Assembly (NCBI GenBank): GCA_958450365.1
Contig: CAUEEP010000389.1
Location: 1-64,000 of the forward strand
DNA: 64,000 nucleotides
From: Mesorhabditis belari
Lineage: Eukaryota; Nematoda; Chromadorea; Rhabditida; Rhabditidae
Direction: 5' to 3'
The position numbers were made by a program, and so were the translations under genes. Below are positions 23,230-33,763 of the stretch, piece after piece. Each line of letters opens with the position of its first letter. Positions within the stretch are counted from its first letter, which is position 1. The notes under the pieces were generated by a model. The model had not been told where the DNA came from. It searched no databases and was given only the letters and a program-made list of their open reading frames with translations.

Positions 23230-23348
23230 AGCTTACGACACTCGGGATTCCCAAGCCGTCTCCGATCCAAGTACTAACCGAGCCCAACGTTGCTTAACTT
23301 GGCAGATCGGACGGGATGCCGTGTTTTCAACGTGGTATGGTCGTAAGC
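23230..23348 (-). rRNA. 5S rRNA
   Basis: 119 nt, clean. The following terminator tract is one T longer than in most units. Confidence 0.93.
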
Positions 23349-23595
23349 GAGTGCTGGGCGGTGAAAGACGGTTGAAATAGTTGAAAGGAAAGAAAGGAAA
23401 GAAAGGAAAGAAAGGAAAGAAAGGAAAGAAAGAAAGAAAGGAAAGAAAGAAAGAAAGAAAGAGAGAGAAAGCTATCCTTTATCACCGAAGAGACGCGAGA
23501 CGACGCGACTGTGTGCACCTTTTGTGTGTCTCGTAGGAAAAAGCGGCTGCTGGCCTACGACCTCTACACATAGCGCCACAGAGATCTCCCACTTC

Positions 23596-23693
23596 GGTTT
23601 AATTACCCAAGTTTGAGGTTAGCATTAACCCCAAGACCTTGTAAAAGTGTCTTGATAAAATTTTGGAACGCATCCCCGTCAAGGGGATGCACA
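23596..23693 (+). ncRNA. SL1 spliced-leader RNA
   Basis: Leader, donor site, Sm site and terminal stem intact. Confidence 0.94.
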
Positions 23694-24470
23694 AAGGGAA
23701 TGCGAAAGTTGAGAGTGAAGTGGAAAGGCTTTCGTGCTGTTCGTTTCATTTTGTCATCAAGTCGGTTCGTTCGATTCATTTTTAATCATTTACGGTAATC
23801 AATGAGTGGCGAAGAAGCGCAGGGGGTTTTCTTCCCCTTCAAACTACCGTATAGTAGCCATTAATAGCCATTATACCGTACCTACATTTTTATACCGTAC
23901 GTACATTGTTACCCAAAAAAAATGAGCGTTTTTTCGGCGCGAGGGGCCACTGATTCACTTTCAGTGAATCAGTGGGTGCGAAACTCTTCCACTATATGGT
24001 GGAAAAAATTTTTGAAAAATAGGTCTTGTTGTAGTGGTGAAATTGAGTCGAAATTGATCAAAATTGAAATTCATCAAATGCGAAAACTCCAACAAGAATC
24101 ATCGAAATACATTGATTACGAACTTTCAAACAATGCAGTGAATTTAAAGGATGTTCTTTAAAGGAAGTGCTGTTACTTTTCGTTTGAATAATTTATCAGA
24201 AGACGAAACACAGCGATTTGTAATTATGGGAAACAAGGGATGTGACGCTACAAAATTGACGTTGATGTTGCCTGATAGTCAAAATAAAAGCCAATCTCCG
24301 TACAACCATCAAATTACACATTCTTGCGGTATCGAAAGGGAATCACAACCATCAAATTGGTGAAATTGACGAAAAAACACTCAACCACGCGCGTTCTTTG
24401 TGCGCGTCGCGACTCGGCCTCTTTCTGGGATCCCTGCCCAATAGATACCGCTCCCTTTCTCTCGTTCTGT

Positions 24471-24657
24471 ATCGCTTCTGGCCTCTGGCTAAGATCAATG
24501 TGTAGTATCTGTTCTTATCGGCTTAATCTCCGGTACGAGTTCTATTGAACTCATCGAGATTAATCAATTTTGGAACGGGTACGGTTTGTAGAAGCTTGCT
24601 TCTCGCCGTACAGCGTCGGCCCGCTATTGCACTTACCGGCGGGATCGGCGCACACCC
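24471..24657 (+). ncRNA. U2 snRNA
   Basis: Complete copy, 187 nt because the Sm site has four rather than five T residues (CAATTTTGGA). The four-T form is also seen at 7838 and 56718. Confidence 0.93.
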
Positions 24658-24775
24658 CCAGTGATGGGGGAACAAAATAAAGAACGAAAAACAAAGCGCA
24701 AAGCGACAGTCTTCCTTTATTTTATCGAAACCTACAAGCAAACCATCATCTTTACTCTACCGGCGAAAAGCAAAA

Positions 24776-24894
24776 AGCTTACGACACTCGGGATTCCCAA
24801 GCCGTCTCCGATCCAAGTACTAACCGAGCCCAACGTTGCTTAACTTGGCAGATCGGACGGGATGCCGTGTTTTCAACGTGGTATGGTCGTAAGC
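24776..24894 (-). rRNA. 5S rRNA
   Basis: 119 nt, clean copy with T-run terminator. Confidence 0.93.
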
Positions 24895-25137
24895 GAGTGC
24901 TGGGCGGTGAAAGACGGTTGAAATAGTTGAAAGGAAAGAAAGGAAAGAAAGGAAAGAAAGGAAAGAAAGGAAAGAAAGAAAGAAAGGAAAGAAAGAAAGA
25001 AAGAGAGAGAAAGCTATCCTTTATCACCGAAGAGACGCGAGACGACGCGACTGTGTGCACCTTTTGTGTGTCTCGTAGGAAAAAGCGGCTGCTGGCCTAC
25101 GACCTCTACACATAGCGCCACAGAGATCTCCCACTTC

Positions 25138-25235
25138 GGTTTAATTACCCAAGTTTGAGGTTAGCATTAACCCCAAGACCTTGTAAAAGTGTCTTGATAA
25201 AATTTTGGAACGCATCCCCGTCAAGGGGATGCACA
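25138..25235 (+). ncRNA. SL1 spliced-leader RNA
   Basis: All functional elements intact. Confidence 0.94.
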
Positions 25236-26010
25236 AAGGGAATGCGAAAGTTGAGAGTGAAGTGGAAAGGCTTTCGTGCTGTTCGTTTCATTTTGTCATC
25301 AAGTCGGTTCGTTCGATTCATTTTTAATCATTTACGGTAATCAATGAGTGGCGAAGAAGCGCAGGGGGTTTTCTTCCCCTTCAAACTACCGTATAGTAGC
25401 CATTAATAGCCATTATACCGTACCTACATTTTTATACCGTACGTACATTGTTACCCAAAAAAAATGAGCGTTTTTTCGGCGCGAGGGCCACTGATTCACT
25501 TTCAGTGAATCAGTGGGTGCGAAACTCTTCCACTATATGGTGGAAAAAATTTTGAAAAATAGGTCTTGTTGTAGTGGTGAAATTGAGTCGAAATTGATCA
25601 AAATTGAAATTCATCAAATGCGAAAACTCCAACAAGAATCATCGAAATACATTGATTACGAACTTTCAAACAATGCAGTGAATTTAAAGGATGTTCTTTA
25701 AAGGAAGTGCTGTTACTTTTCGTTTGAATAATTTATCAGAAGACGAAACACAGCGATTTGTAATTATGGGAAACAAGGGATGTGACGCTACAAAATTGAC
25801 GTTGATGTTGCCTGATAGTCAAAATAAAAGCCAATCTCCGTACAACCATCAAATTACACATTCTTGCGGTATCGAAAGGGAATCACAACCATCAAATTGG
25901 TGAAATTGACGAAAAAACACTCAACCACGCGCGTTCTTTGTGCGCGTCGCGACTCGGCCTCTTTCTGGGATCCCTGCCCAATAGATACCGCTCCCTTTCT
26001 CTCGTTCTGT

Positions 26011-26198
26011 ATCGCTTCTGGCCTCTGGCTAAGATCAATGTGTAGTATCTGTTCTTATCGGCTTAATCTCCGGTACGAGTTCTATTGAACTCATCGAGAT
26101 TAATCAATTTTTGGAACGGGTACGGTTTGTAGAAGCTTGCTTCTCGCCGTACAGCGTCGGCCCGCTATTGCACTTACCGGCGGGATCGGCGCACACCC
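26011..26198 (+). ncRNA. U2 snRNA
   Basis: Complete 188-nt copy, five-T Sm site, loop III GAAGCTTGCTTC. Confidence 0.94.
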
Positions 26199-26316
26199 CC
26201 AGTGATGGGGGAACAAAATAAAGAACGAAAAACAAAGCGCAAAGCGACAGTCTTCCTTTATTTTATCGAAACCTACAAGCAAACCATCATCTTTACTCTA
26301 CCGGCGAAAAGCAAAA

Positions 26317-26435
26317 AGCTTACGACACTCGGGATTCCCAAGCCGTCTCCGATCCAAGTACTAACCGAGCCCAACGTTGCTTAACTTGGCAGATCGGACG
26401 GGATGCCGTGTTTTCAACGTGGTATGGTCGTAAGC
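26317..26435 (-). rRNA. 5S rRNA
   Basis: 119 nt, clean copy with T-run terminator. Confidence 0.93.
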
Positions 26436-26682
26436 GAGTGCTGGGCGGTGAAAGACGGTTGAAATAGTTGAAAGGAAAGAAAGGAAAGAAAGGAAAGAAA
26501 GGAAAGAAAGGAAAGAAAGAAAGAAAGGAAAGAAAGAAAGAAAGAAAGAGAGAGAAAGCTATCCTTTATCACCGAAGAGACGCGAGACGACGCGACTGTG
26601 TGCACCTTTTGTGTGTCTCGTAGGAAAAAGCGGCTGCTGGCCTACGACCTCTACACATAGCGCCACAGAGATCTCCCACTTC

Positions 26683-26780
26683 GGTTTAATTACCCAAGTT
26701 TGAGGTTAGCATTAACCCCAAGACCTTGTAAAAGTGTCTTGATAAAATTTTGGAACGCATCCCCGTCAAGGGGATGCACA
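26683..26780 (+). ncRNA. SL1 spliced-leader RNA
   Basis: All functional elements intact. Confidence 0.94.
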
Positions 26781-27555
26781 AAGGGAATGCGAAAGTTGAG
26801 AGTGAAGTGGAAAGGCTTTCGTGCTGTTCGTTTCATTTTGTCATCAAGTCGGTTCGTTCGATTCATTTTTAATCATTTACGGTAATCAATGAGTGGCGAA
26901 GAAGCGCAGGGGGTTTTCTTCCCCTTCAAACTACCGTATAGTAGCCATTAATAGCCATTATACCGTACCTACATTTTTATACCGTACGTACATTGTTACC
27001 CAAAAAAATGAGCGTTTTTTCGGCGCGAGGGCCACTGATTCACTTTCAGTGAATCAGTGGGTGCGAAACTCTTCCACTATATGGTGGAAAAAATTTTGAA
27101 AAATAGGTCTTGTTGTAGTGGTGAAATTGAGTCGAAATTGATCAAAATTGAAATTCATCAAATGCGAAAACTCCAACAAGAATCATCGAAATACATTGAT
27201 TACGAACTTTCAAACAATGCAGTGAATTTAAAGGATGTTCTTTAAAGGAAGTGCTGTTACTTTTCGTTTGAATAATTTATCAGAAGACGAAACACAGCGA
27301 TTTGTAATTATGGGAAACAAGGGATGTGACGCTACAAAATTGACGTTGATGTTGCCTGATAGTCAAAATAAAAGCCAATCTCCGTACAACCATCAAATTA
27401 CACATTCTTGCGGTATCGAAAGGGAATCACAACCATCAAATTGGTGAAATTGACGAAAAAAACACTCAACCACGCGCGTTCTTTGTGCGCGTCGCGACTC
27501 GGCCTCTTTCTGGGATCCCTGCCCAATAGATACCGCTCCCTTTCTCTCGTTCTGT

Positions 27556-27612
27556 ATCGCTTCTGGCCTCTGGCTAAGATCAATGTGTAGTATCTGTTCT
27601 TATCGGCTTAAT
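27556..27612 (+). pseudogene. U2 snRNA 5' fragment (nt 1-57)
   Basis: Clean first 57 nt, then a family-1 5' end at 27613. This is a precise view of the 5' insertion junction: no bases added or lost between ...GGCTTAAT and ACGTTGATTTG. Confidence 0.9.
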
Positions 27613-27645
27613 ACGTTGATTTGAGCAGAGAAAGAACGTTGATCG

Positions 27646-30600
27646 ATGCCGAGGATGAATTTTGGTTTTAGCGTGATCTCGGTCCCCCACGCACCTGTGG
27701 GGGACCGAACACCTGAGGATATGCGATCCAATGAAGATAGATTAAAAGAAAGAACCCCCAACCCGGGAAGGCAAAGCCCCCAAGCGGAAGAGTGTGGGAC
27801 AACGGCTAAAAGAAACAGCACGGAACCTGATTCCGAAAAGAGACCAAAGCCACCCACCCCGCCAAAAGAATATAGCCGAGCCGACCCCAGCGCAGCGCGT
27901 AAGACAACACAAGAAGAAGACGACTCCACGCCTCGCTCCAACTCATCAAGAAGAAGAAGAAGAAGATCACCACCCGCCGCCCAAGATGAAGAACAAGAAT
28001 CCGACGTGTCGCCCTCTCGTCGCCTCCGAGCCAACCGAGCTCCCCCTGGGTCCGCGCAGCCGCCATCGGCGCCGCATGTGTTGCCGCCGCTCTCGCCGCC
28101 GCCGCCAGGAACAGGACAACCGGGAACGCTCACCAACGACGATGACGACACCGACGACTACCCACTCGACCTGCCACACCTCGACACCAACTACCAATGC
28201 CGTCTCTGCAGCAAGAAGCCGTATGTGATGCAAGGAGGACTCACCCGACACCTGCGCGACGTCCACCGAAAGCGGATCATCCTCCGCTGCCGTGGATGTC
28301 GTCGCCTCTTCACGACCGCCAAGGAATGCAATCGCCATCAGAAGAAGTGCGCAGTGCCAGCAGCCCTCGGGCCAGTACTGACAGCTCAGCCAGCGCAGGC
28401 GCCAATCGTGCTACCACGTGCGCAGGTGCCAATCGTGCCACCACGTGAGTCTGTGTCTGAGCCTGTCTTGTCCGTGCCCCCAACACCGATGCTGACACAC
28501 GCCCCTTCGCCGCTTCCTAGTCCTCCACACGCATCCACGCCGGTCTCTCTGCCTCCACGATTCCACAGACGTGCCAAACATCAAGAAGAATGGTGCCGCC
28601 GCATCGAAGCCATCAACACCGAAGTCGAACTCGACGCCACACTCGCCGACCTGACCCGTGAAGTGAAGAAGAAGACCCGCCAAGCAGACGGTGAAAAAGC
28701 CCCCTCTCGACCACCTCCGCGTGCTCAAGGCCAACCCAACCGCCGAAAGCCGCCCCCGAGACCAACCTACGACCCGAAAGACGCCGCGAGGATACAGAAG
28801 CTCTACCGATCTTCTCGTCCACGCGCCTTTCGGGAAGTGGTCGCCGCTGATTCACCGTTCTGCACCATCGACAAATCAACTCTCCATCAACACTTCACGC
28901 AAGTCTTCGGCCCATCACTTCCACTCGTAGGACCAATGCCAGCCCTGGTGCCGCCACAAATCCAGCCAATCCCAGCCGACGAGGCCGACCCATTCTCCAC
29001 CGACTTCACTCCTGAAGAAGTGTGGAAACGTCTCGTCCGCTGCTCCAACACGGCTCCCGGCCCGGATGGCATTCGCTACGCGTCCTGGAAGAAGTTCGAC
29101 ATCGGTGCTTACATCCTCTCAACGCTCTTCAACACCATCCACCGACTTCGATGTGTACCGGCCACCTGGAACGAATCTGCGACGATCCTCATCCACAAGA
29201 AAGGAGACAAGACGGACGTTGGCAACTGGAGGCCCATCACCCTCTCCAACACGATTGCCAAGACCTACGCCTCATGCCTCTCCGCCCGTCTTGGATCCTG
29301 GGCAGCCCGCCACCAACGTGTCTCATCGTCGCAGAAAGGCTTCATGGCGGTCGACGGATGCGCCGAGCACAACTTCACACTCCAGACGGTGATCAATGAC
29401 GCCCGAAGGACTCGCCAAACCGTCGCCATCTCGTGGCTCGACCTCACCAATGCCTTCGGCTCCGTCCCACACGAGATGCTCTTCGAGTCACTGAAGTTTG
29501 CCGGCCTCCACGACAATTCCATCGAGACGGTGAAGCGCCTCTACTCCAACGCCTCCACCACGATCAGGAGCTCCGACGGACCAACCGATGCCATCCGAAT
29601 CCAAGCCGGGGTGAAACAAGGGTGCCCACTCAGCCCCATTGTCTTCAACCTGGCCCTCGAACCGATGCTCCGTGCCCTACACGACCAACAGTATGGGTAC
29701 CAACTCAACGGACAACACATCGACGTACTCGCGTACGCCGATGACATCGCCCTCGTCGCCAAGAGCTCGGTTCGCCTCCACGACATGCTCGATATGGTCA
29801 CCACCGTCGCCTCCTGGTCTGGACTCGCCTTCAACGCCAAGAAGTGTGCTTCACTCGTCATCGATGGTCGCCAACACACCGCCCTTCGAGTGCCATTCAA
29901 CATCCAAGCCAAGCCAATGGTCATGCTGAAAGAAGACGACACCTACGAACACCTCGGAGTGCCCACGGGATACCACCGCGCCCCATCCGCCGAACTTGCC
30001 CTGCAGAAGATGACTACCCACGTCGAAGCCATCGACAAATCTCTTCTCGCACCTTGGCAAAAAGCGGATGCCGTCAACACATTCGTCCTCCCGTGCATCT
30101 CCTTCCACCTCAAGAACGGTCTCGTCCCAAAAGAGCCTCTGACCGAATTCGACAACAAGCTGAAGGCTATCGGCAAGAAGTGGCTCAATCTCCCTTCACG
30201 TGGCAGTCCGGAAGTGGTCTACCTCTCCAACCAAATGGGTGGACTCGGCTTCTTACCAACGAACACGCTCGCTGATGCCTTCCAAGTCGTCCACGCCCAC
30301 CGCCTGCTCTCCAGCGCCGACATGCAGTCCATCGCCTACCCACAGCTTCGAGACGTGGTCAAGAAGAAGCTCCGTCGTGCCGCCTCCAACGAAGAACTTG
30401 CCGACTACCTCAATGGCCGACTCGATGGAGACTTTGCCCAAGGATCTTCTGACCTCTCCACGATGTGGTCACGCCTTCGAGCCGCAACCAGCCGCCTTCA
30501 CAAGTTCATGGACGTGAAATGGATGTGGAACGTCGACCAACTCGTGCTCCAACTCAATACCTCTACCATCCCACCACGAAGTGTCGAGAAGTGTCTCCGA

Positions 30601-31395
30601 TGGGCCATCCGCGACTACCACAAGAAGACGCTCCTCGCCAAGCCGGACCAAGGGAAAGTCTATCGAGTCACCTCCGCCAACGAAGCCTCCAACCACTTCC
30701 TTCACTCTGGCAACTTCACCCGCTTCGCTGACTGGAGGTTCATCCATCGTGCTCGATTGGACTGCGTCCCATTAAACGCCACCCAGAGGTTCGGCAATCG
30801 CAACAAGAACTGCCGTCGATGTGCCCACGGTCTGGAGACTCTGCCCCACGTTTTGTGCCACTGCAAGCCAATGCAGGTCGCCGTCCGTCATCGCCACAAT
30901 GCTATCGTGAATCGTCTCGTCAAGGCCTTCAAACCGCCACCCACCACAACTCTCCTACTCGACCAGCGTGTGCCCGGCCTTGCGGCGAAGTTCCGACCAG
31001 ACATCACCGCCATCGACCACTCAAACAAGACCGTGCTCATCGTGGACGTGACAATGCCCTTTGAGAATGGACCCGACGCCTTCCCAGCCGCAAGAGCCGA
31101 GAAGAGCCGCAAATACCAGCCAATCGTCGACCACTTTCGCGCCCTCAACTACGAAGTTTCTCTCGACGCCTTCATTGTTGGCCCTCTCGGTGGTTGGGAT
31201 GTGTGCAACGACATGGTCCTTCGCAAACTCGGCATCTCCGCAAAATATGGCCAACTGATGAGACGACTGATGATTTTGCCAAATTCCAGCAAACGACCTC
31301 CACCGGCATTTCAGCGACGTGTTTGGACCATCCCCACTTGTGGATCCGACGATCCCCGACTTCGTGCCAGAGCAAGAGGACAACTTGGCCGGTGA
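27646..31395 (+). CDS. Family-1 retrotransposon polyprotein (zinc fingers, RT, endonuclease), 3'-chimeric
   Basis: Longest open family-1 frame, 1,249 codons; the ATG lies 33 nt from the element 5' end. Residues 1-180 are charged and proline-rich. Zinc finger 1 (C2H2) is C185/C188/H202/H207; finger 2 (C2HC) is C215/C218/H231/C235; these probably bind target DNA. RT spans about 460-800: CSNTAPGPDG at 466, motif A LDLTNAFG with D599, motif B GVKQGCPLSPIVFNL, and catalytic YADD at 697-700. The CCHC knuckle is C1056/C1059/H1068/C1073. The restriction-like endonuclease has RPD with D1119 and D1134 in VDVTMPFEN. Expected action: nick U2, then target-primed reverse transcription. From about residue 1209 the frame runs out of register into family-3 sequence, so the native C-terminus (KWSRDIYVEH...) is lost; activity is doubtful. 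Confidence 0.85.
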   Translation: MPRMNFGFSVISVPHAPVGDRTPEDMRSNEDRLKERTPNPGRQSPQAEECGTTAKRNSTEPDSEKRPKPPTPPKEYSRADPSAARKTTQEEDDSTPRSNSSRRRRRRSPPAAQDEEQESDVSPSRRLRANRAPPGSAQPPSAPHVLPPLSPPPPGTGQPGTLTNDDDDTDDYPLDLPHLDTNYQCRLCSKKPYVMQGGLTRHLRDVHRKRIILRCRGCRRLFTTAKECNRHQKKCAVPAALGPVLTAQPAQAPIVLPRAQVPIVPPRESVSEPVLSVPPTPMLTHAPSPLPSPPHASTPVSLPPRFHRRAKHQEEWCRRIEAINTEVELDATLADLTREVKKKTRQADGEKAPSRPPPRAQGQPNRRKPPPRPTYDPKDAARIQKLYRSSRPRAFREVVAADSPFCTIDKSTLHQHFTQVFGPSLPLVGPMPALVPPQIQPIPADEADPFSTDFTPEEVWKRLVRCSNTAPGPDGIRYASWKKFDIGAYILSTLFNTIHRLRCVPATWNESATILIHKKGDKTDVGNWRPITLSNTIAKTYASCLSARLGSWAARHQRVSSSQKGFMAVDGCAEHNFTLQTVINDARRTRQTVAISWLDLTNAFGSVPHEMLFESLKFAGLHDNSIETVKRLYSNASTTIRSSDGPTDAIRIQAGVKQGCPLSPIVFNLALEPMLRALHDQQYGYQLNGQHIDVLAYADDIALVAKSSVRLHDMLDMVTTVASWSGLAFNAKKCASLVIDGRQHTALRVPFNIQAKPMVMLKEDDTYEHLGVPTGYHRAPSAELALQKMTTHVEAIDKSLLAPWQKADAVNTFVLPCISFHLKNGLVPKEPLTEFDNKLKAIGKKWLNLPSRGSPEVVYLSNQMGGLGFLPTNTLADAFQVVHAHRLLSSADMQSIAYPQLRDVVKKKLRRAASNEELADYLNGRLDGDFAQGSSDLSTMWSRLRAATSRLHKFMDVKWMWNVDQLVLQLNTSTIPPRSVEKCLRWAIRDYHKKTLLAKPDQGKVYRVTSANEASNHFLHSGNFTRFADWRFIHRARLDCVPLNATQRFGNRNKNCRRCAHGLETLPHVLCHCKPMQVAVRHRHNAIVNRLVKAFKPPPTTTLLLDQRVPGLAAKFRPDITAIDHSNKTVLIVDVTMPFENGPDAFPAARAEKSRKYQPIVDHFRALNYEVSLDAFIVGPLGGWDVCNDMVLRKLGISAKYGQLMRRLMILPNSSKRPPPAFQRRVWTIPTCGSDDPRLRARARGQLGR
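27681..27708 (+). other. 11-bp GC hairpin inside the family-1 N-terminal coding region
   Basis: CGGTCCCCCAC, loop GCACCT, GTGGGGGACCG: a perfect stem about 70 nt from the element 5' end, inside codons 12-21. Also present at about 15798-15825 and 11624. Likely an RNA structure; role unknown. Confidence 0.6.
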
Positions 31396-33763
31396 TATTG
31401 ACCCATTCAAACAAACTTTTACAGCTCCGGAGGTATGGTTACGCCTCTCCCGATGCTCCAACACCGCGCCTGGTCCGGACCTCCTTCGCTACGCCGTGTG
31501 GAAGAAGTACGACAACGGTGCACACATCCTTGCCTCGCTCTTCAACGCTTGTCACCGACTACATCACGTGCCAGCGAAATGGAATCAATCCTCGACGGTG
31601 CTGCTCCACAAGAAGGGCGACAAAAGAGAAGTTAACAACTGGAGACCTATCTCCATGTCCAACACTATTTCAAAGGTTTACACTTCAACTTTAGCAAATC
31701 GTCTTGGGAAGTGGGCAAGCCGCCATGGACGTATCTCCAAATCGCAGAAGGGCTTCGTGGCAGCCGACGGATGTGCGGAACACAACTTCGTTCTCCAATC
31801 GACCATCGTGGACGCGCGACGGAACCGAAAACAAGTTTCAATGGCATGGCTTGACTTAACAAATGCTTTTGGTAGTGTCCCACATCAATCCATTTTCAGT
31901 GCCCTCAAGTACGCCGGACTCAACAACACTGCCATCGATGTCATCCGCCGTCTCTATGCCAACTGCTCTACAACCATCCGAAGCTCTACTGGTCCCACCC
32001 ACGACATCCCAATTCAGGCAGGAGTAAAGCAGGGTTGTCCTTTGTCACCCATTATCTTTAACTTAACACTTGAGCCACTCCTCCGAGCCATCTCCCAAGT
32101 CAACAACGGATACAAGATGCATGGACGAAATGTGGATGTGCTGGCATACGCGGACGACCTCGCGGTAATCACAGGTACTCCAACCCAACTTCAGAAAACA
32201 CTTGATGTCGTCTCCTCGGCAGCTGACTGGTTGGGCCTGAAGTTCAACTCCAAGAAGTGCGCCAGCCTGTGCATCGATGGGAAGAAGATGAAAGCACTCA
32301 ACAACCAACTACGAGTACAAGGGGAGTTTATAGCCGTCCACTCTGAGGACGACCTATATGAACACCTAGGCACACCAACCGGCTACCACTCCGCCCCCAG
32401 CGCTCAGAAGGTGATTGAGAAGATGACCGCCCAGCTCGAAGCCCTCGACTCCTCGTTGCTCGCTCCATGGCAGAAGGCCGACGCCATCAACACATTTGTT
32501 TTACCGTGTATTTCTTTTCATCTAAAAAATGGTGTTGTAGCAAAAAAGCCACTTACAGCATTCGACAACAAGCTCAAGGCCGTCGCCAAGAAATGGATGA
32601 ATCTGCCGGAACGCGCCAGCCCAGAAGTCCTCTACCTCTCCAGTCAGATGGGTGGTTTAGGTTTACAGCCAGTTTCAGTTCTCGCTGATGTCTCCAAGCT
32701 TGTGCACGGCCTCCGACTACTCACCTCACCAGATGTCAAGGACTTCGCCGCAGCCTGCCTCCACGAGACGGTGACCAAACGACTTCGGAGAGCGATACGT
32801 AACGAACAAGAAATTACTCAGTATCTGAACGGTTCAATGGAAGGAGGTTTCAGGCTTGAGTCCAGCGACATCACCAACATGTGGATCCGACTACGCAAAG
32901 CGACTCGAAGACTGAAGGCGAAGATGGACATCGAATGGAAATGGGAATCTGGCAAAATTAACCTTTTACTAAATAAAACCCAACTTCCAGCCACAACCGT
33001 CGAATACTCCCTTCGTTCTGCCGTCCGAGAGTTCTACCGCCAGAGCCTCATCTCCAAGCCGGATCAGGGAAAAGTTTACAGCCTTACGACCAGTTCAAAC
33101 TGCTCGAACCACTTTCTGCAAACGGGTCAATTCACCCGTTTTGCAGACTGGAGATTCATCCATCGAGCACGTTTGGACTGTGTCCCCCTGAATGCCACTA
33201 AAAGATTTGGTAATGGTAACAAAAATTACAGGCGATGTGGACACTCCTCCGAAACTCTTCCCCACGTGTTATGCCATTGCAAGCCCCATCTCGCGACGAT
33301 CACCCGAAGACACAACGCCATCTTGGACCGACTCGTAAAGGCTGTTAAGATTCCTGAAACTTCATTAATGCGTATTAACCAACAAGTTCCAGGCATTAAC
33401 TCCGACCTACGGCCCGACCTTGTCATCCAGGACCACCAAGCCAAGACGGTGACCATCATCGACGTAACAATGCCCTTCGAGAACCGAGTGGACGCCTTCA
33501 TCAACTCCAGACAAGAGAAGCTTCGGAAGTACGACGACATCGCCAACCAACTCCGAGCCCTCAACTACGACGTCTATCTGGATGCTTTTATGGTCGGCCC
33601 CCTTGGTGGATGGTGTTTAACTAACGATGTAATACTTAGAAAACTCGGCGTCTCACTGCGATATGGTCAACTCATGAAGAAGCTAATGGTTTCCGATGCA
33701 ATCAAATGGTCCAGGGACATCTACGTGGAACACCTAACAGGAACTAAACAATATGTTGATTGA
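31275..33763 (+). pseudogene. Family-3 RT-endonuclease ORF, N-terminally truncated
   Basis: Family-3 coding sequence from QIPANDLHRHFSDVFGPSP to the normal stop, open for about 830 codons. It is one base out of register with the family-1 frame upstream, so no fusion protein is made. RT motif A LDLTNAFGSV, GVKQGCPLSPIIFNLTLEP, YADD and endonuclease DVTMPFENR are intact. One knuckle cysteine is lost: KNYRRCGHSSETLPHVLCHC has Y where the other copies have C. Zinc fingers are absent. Confidence 0.8.

Larger units (their letters stand above)
19895..27612 (+). repeat. Tandem array: five U2-5S-SL1 units
   Basis: U2 starts at 21379, 22924, 24471, 26011 and 27556, giving unit lengths of 1545, 1547, 1540 and 1545 bp. 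Length differences trace mostly to the purine tract and short homopolymers. Units are otherwise near-identical, as expected for concerted evolution. Spacers (SL1 end to U2 start: 20606-21378, 22149-22923, 23694-24470, 25236-26010, 26781-27555) hold a 29-nt hairpin, a 19-bp direct repeat (TTATACCGTAC[C/G]TACATT) and open frames of unclear meaning; no further RNA gene was recognised there. Confidence 0.92.

Noticed and set aside
19895..27612. CRISPR-like array
   Set aside because: The repeats are 1.5-kb gene-containing tandem units of a eukaryotic genome, without short repeat/spacer structure.
27681..27760. HDV-like ribozyme at the family-1 5' end (7-bp pairing GCCGAGG/TCTCGGT followed by a GC stem and CCGAA)
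   Set aside because: A second pairing and the catalytic loop could not be fitted, and it starts 33 nt inside the element.
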